Origin: Neobacillus niacini
GTDB lineage: Bacteria; Bacillota; Bacilli; Bacillales; Cytobacillaceae
Assembly: GCF_023715415.1 (NCBI RefSeq)
Contig: NZ_JAMBOB010000004.1
Coordinates: 186,001 to 250,000, forward strand
Direction of reading: 5' to 3'
Length of the DNA stretch: 64,000 nucleotides
Both the position numbers and the translations under genes were made by a program. The number at the start of each line of letters is the position of its first letter. Positions within the stretch are counted from its first letter, which is position 1. Below are positions 63,394-64,000 of the stretch, in pieces. Under the pieces are notes generated by a model. It searched no databases, was not told the DNA's origin, and saw only the letters and a list, made by a program, of their open reading frames with translations.

Positions 63394-64000
63394 TTAACGA
63401 ACTTCAACCCAGCCGTTTTTAATTGCCGTAACAACCGCTTGCGTACGGTCATTAACGTTCATTTTTTGTAAAATGTTACTCACGTGGTTTTTCACTGTTT
63501 TTTCACTGATAAATAAAGCTTCACCAATTCCACGGTTACTTTTTCCATCAGCCAGCATTTGTAATACTTCACATTCCCGGCGCGTTAACAGATGTAACGG
63601 ACGACGCAATTCAAGTGTTTGAACAAAAGCACCGCCGCCTGAACGTCCTGCTGTCAGCTTGCGGTATTCATTTACTAGGTTATGAGTTACCTTTGGGTGT
63701 AAGTAACATCCGCCCTCAGCCACTACACGGACTGCCTCAATCAATGCGTCAGCGTCCATTTCCTTTAGCAAATACCCTCTTGCACCTGTTTGAAGTGCAT
63801 GAGTAACATAGTTTTCATCATCATGGATAGATAAGATAATAATTTTTGTATCTGGAAACTTCTCTGATAATTCACGTGTAGCCTCAATCCCGTTCATCTG
63901 AGGCATATTAATATCCATAATCACTACATCCGGTTTATAAGCATTAACAATGGTTACCGCATCACTTCCGTCATCACCTTCGGCAACAACCTGAAATGCC
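63394..64000 (-). CDS. degU: Response regulator DegU (5' part outside window)
   Basis: The frame is open at the window end, so the N-terminus (about 27 residues of a usual 229) is missing. The visible part contains the phospho-acceptor aspartate in [15 protein letters not shown], the lysine in [15 protein letters not shown], and the LuxR helix-turn-helix [40 protein letters not shown]. DegU controls exoenzymes, competence (through comK) and motility. Its partner degS would lie upstream. The match to B. subtilis DegU is strong. Confidence 0.96.
   Translation of the reverse strand, partial: AFQVVAEGDDGSDAVTIVNAYKPDVVIMDINMPQMNGIEATRELSEKFPDTKIIILSIHDDENYVTHALQTGARGYLLKEMDADALIEAVRVVAEGGCYLHPKVTHNLVNEYRKLTAGRSGGGAFVQTLELRRPLHLLTRRECEVLQMLADGKSNRGIGEALFISEKTVKNHVSNILQKMNVNDRTQAVVTAIKNGWVEVR

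Noticed and set aside
1-64000. tRNA, rRNA, transposase or integrase genes
   Set aside because: None could be recognised in either strand.

Overview
The window comes from a low-GC Gram-positive bacterium of the family Bacillaceae. The gene order closely follows the Bacillus subtilis hisI-to-degU neighbourhood: yvcD, hisIFAHBDGZ, yvoF, ppaX, yvoD, lgt, hprK, nagA-nagB-nagR, yvlD/yvlB, uvrA-uvrB-csbA, minJ, ctpB, ftsX-ftsE, cccB, yvjA, prfB, secA, hpf, comFC, comFA, degV, degU. Ribosome binding sites are GGAGG-like, TTG and GTG starts are common, and terminators are strong hairpins with U-runs. The genus cannot be fixed from this window; a nitrate-respiring soil Bacillus/Neobacillus type is a guess.

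Regions. (1) 1-7902: partial TPR gene and a complete eight-gene histidine operon with its promoter and a 22-bp terminator stem. (2) 8030-11961: hprK-lgt-yvoD-ppaX-yvoF operon. (3) 12148-15842: N-acetylglucosamine catabolism (nagA, nagB, GntR repressor, operator over the promoter), then a CwlC-type spore mother-cell amidase. (4) 15872-23119: yvlD, yvlB, a DUF4870 gene, uvrA-uvrB with a LexA-like box, and csbA. (5) 23227-30065: accessory metal region with a YcnI-like copper protein, a two-component system, a Zur-box-preceded ZnuA lipoprotein, a broken pair of UPF0718 permease fragments in opposite orientation, and a CadC-type regulator with a CDF metal exporter. (6) 30197-39619: division and envelope block (MinJ, CtpB, an M23 hydrolase, FtsX, FtsE), cytochrome c551, YvjA, a heptad-repeat protein and prfB with its +1 recoding site. 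(7) 39769-39956: a dense cluster of DnaA boxes. (8) 39993-50779: a multiheme cytochrome locus. (9) 51301-59804: secA on the opposite strand, two arrays of 52-bp hairpin repeats, several poorly known genes, then hpf. (10) 60062-64000: comFC, comFA, degV and the 3' part of degU.

The most unusual system is the cytochrome locus. Six secreted or membrane-anchored c-type cytochromes carry 47 CXXCH motifs (10, 12, 6, 6, 6 and 7), together with a TPR protein and a six-bladed NHL beta-propeller, all on one strand. It sits between secA and prfB, which are neighbours in B. subtilis. Two NapC/NirT-type proteins could take electrons from menaquinol, and three paralogous six-heme proteins plus a seven-heme protein with Ig-like domains could carry them across or beyond the wall. 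The gene content suggests an extracellular electron transfer apparatus, possibly filament-forming, in a Bacillus-type cell. That role is inference.

Other notable items: secA is inverted relative to its usual neighbours, the flagellar genes usually found between comFC and hpf are absent, comFB is absent, and a DnaA-box cluster lies far from any visible dnaA.
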